Shown piece after piece: positions 42,665-43,656 of a stretch of 43,656 nucleotides of DNA. The translations under genes were made by a program, and so were the position numbers. Position 1 is the stretch's first letter. Each line of letters opens with the position of its first letter. The notes beneath the pieces are model-generated. The model saw nothing but the letters and a program-made list of their open reading frames with translations, was not told where the DNA came from and did not search any database. The stretch comes from an uncultured Clostridia bacterium (GTDB lineage Bacteria; Bacillota; Clostridia; Oscillospirales; Ruminococcaceae): assembly GCA_944386445.1 (NCBI GenBank), contig CALXBD010000111.1:1-43656 (forward strand), written 5' to 3'.

Positions 42665-43656
42665 TCAGTCCCGGTATTCCTCTACGGTGAAGGCTTCATA
42701 GATGTCGCCTTCCTTGATGTCGTTAAATTTTGCCAAAGTCACACCGCATTCATAGCCTTGAGCGACTTCCTTGACGTCATCTTTAAAGCGCTTAAGGGAG
42801 GCAATGGCATCCACGGCGATGATGATTCCGTCACGGACCACGCGGATCTGGGCGTTACGGGTAATTTTGCCATCCAGGACGTAGCAGCCCGCGACAGTAC
42901 CCACGTTGGTAATCTTATAGACCTGACGGACTTCGATGCGGCCCATATCCACCTCTCTGGTTTTAGGAGCCAGCATACCTTTCATTGCAGACTTAACCTC
43001 TTCGATAGCGTCATAGATAATCCGGTAAAGGCGGAGTTCCACATTTTGCTGTTCTGCGGCCGCCTTGGTGCTGGGATTCGGTCGGACATTGAACCCGATG
43101 ATGATGGCGTTGGAAGCGTCAGCTAGCATGATATCGGAATTATTGATGGCGCCCACACCTGTATGGATCACCCGAACCCGAACCTCATCGGTAGAAAGCT
43201 TTTCGAGGGATTGTTTGACAGCCTCGGCAGTACCCTGTACGTCAGCTTTTACGATGAGCGGGAGTTCCTTCATTTCGCCCTCAGCGATCTGGCTGAAAAG
43301 GTTATCCAGAGTCACCTTCTGGTAATTCTTGAATTGATCCTCTTTTTGTTCTGTGCGACGCTGTTCGACCAATTCACGGGCAAGGCGTTCATCCTTAACG
43401 GCGTTGAAGATATCGCCGGCAGAGGGAACCTCAGTCAAACCGGTAATTTCTACCGGAACAGAAGGACCCGCGGAATCCACTACCTGACCGCGGTCATTGC
43501 GCATCTGACGGATACGGCCTACAGAGGTGCCTGCAATAATAATGTCGCCGGAATGGAGCGTGCCGTTCTGGACCAAGAGGGTAGCTACCGGGCCGCGCCC
43601 CTTATCGAGACGAGCTTCGATAACGCTGCCCTTAGCCAGACGGTTGGGATTGGCCT
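42665..43656 (-). CDS. infB: Translation initiation factor IF-2 (5' end outside window)
   Basis: IF-2 is the GTPase that places initiator tRNA on the ribosome. About 330 C-terminal residues are present, and the frame is open to the window edge; the ATG at 43576 is internal. Visible are [36 protein letters not shown], the [19 protein letters not shown] segment, [15 protein letters not shown] and the C-terminal tRNA-binding domain with [18 protein letters not shown]. The G domain lies outside. It is followed by rbfA. Confidence 0.97.
   Translation of the reverse strand, partial: ANPNRLAKGSVIEARLDKGRGPVATLLVQNGTLHSGDIIIAGTSVGRIRQMRNDRGQVVDSAGPSVPVEITGLTEVPSAGDIFNAVKDERLARELVEQRRTEQKEDQFKNYQKVTLDNLFSQIAEGEMKELPLIVKADVQGTAEAVKQSLEKLSTDEVRVRVIHTGVGAINNSDIMLADASNAIIIGFNVRPNPSTKAAAEQQNVELRLYRIIYDAIEEVKSAMKGMLAPKTREVDMGRIEVRQVYKITNVGTVAGCYVLDGKITRNAQIRVVRDGIIIAVDAIASLKRFKDDVKEVAQGYECGVTLAKFNDIKEGDIYEAFTVEEYRD

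Overview
The window reads as chromosomal DNA of an anaerobic, spore-forming Firmicute of the class Clostridia, most likely the Ruminococcaceae/Oscillospiraceae group. Supporting signs are strong GGAGG ribosome binding sites, near-consensus sigma-A promoters, a four-cysteine L28, scpA-scpB next to DUF2953, GerW/YtfJ and a DacF-type carboxypeptidase, NrdR, and a nusA-infB-type operon. Most genes have moderate GC. Two short stretches (about 6300-8530 and 38690-39200) are visibly more AT-rich and look acquired. The genus assignment is inference.

Layout: (1) 1-6340, housekeeping: the 3' part of uvrA, secD-secF from a perfect-consensus promoter, a TIM-barrel sugar isomerase/epimerase-like gene, and nrdR. 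(2) 6340-8610, AT-rich insert: an amidase-signature protein and an S51 (dipeptidase E-like) peptidase, closed by a bidirectional terminator. (3) 8615-25568, a 17-kb carbohydrate-use locus with two divergent arms. The leftward arm encodes a FucI/AraA-like sugar isomerase, a mannose-6-phosphate isomerase fused to a degenerate kinase-like domain, a ROK sugar kinase, and an RpiR-type regulator with its own promoter. The rightward arm encodes two CUT1 ABC permeases, a lipoprotein binding protein, an internal terminator, a GH50/agarase-like protein, a GH16 protein, two tandem paralogous putative glycosidases (DUF6259-like) and an aldose 1-epimerase. The hydrolases have no signal peptide, so the locus is best read as import of oligosaccharides followed by cytoplasmic breakdown. 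The glycan is not identified; a beta-galactan-type substrate is possible.

(4) 25695-28442: a BclA/C1q-like cysteine-rich surface protein, a decayed XRE-regulator remnant, the RNase P RNA gene rnpB (minus strand), two small membrane proteins (DUF2752 and DUF4234) and rpmB. (5) 28667-34216: site-2 protease, scpA, scpB, DUF2953, gerW/ytfJ, a D,D-carboxypeptidase, rluB and a small unknown, probably co-transcribed. (6) 34360-37626: a three-gene biotin-dependent carboxyltransferase module (12S-like, biotin carrier, 5S-like) with neither biotin carboxylase nor membrane decarboxylase subunits alongside; it resembles a soluble transcarboxylase. (7) 37803-39332: a YitT-family membrane protein, an AT-rich GNAT acetyltransferase and tRNA-Leu(CAG). 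(8) 39405-43656 (minus): infB (5' end outside the window), rbfA, nrnA, truB, ribF, the usual translation/RNA-processing operon.

No CRISPR array, intact transposase, prophage, rRNA or origin was seen. The most novel content is the divergent glycan locus, especially the tandem DUF6259-like pair, the kinase-like/PMI fusion and the zinc-motif-less ROK kinase. The stand-alone transcarboxylase-like module is next.
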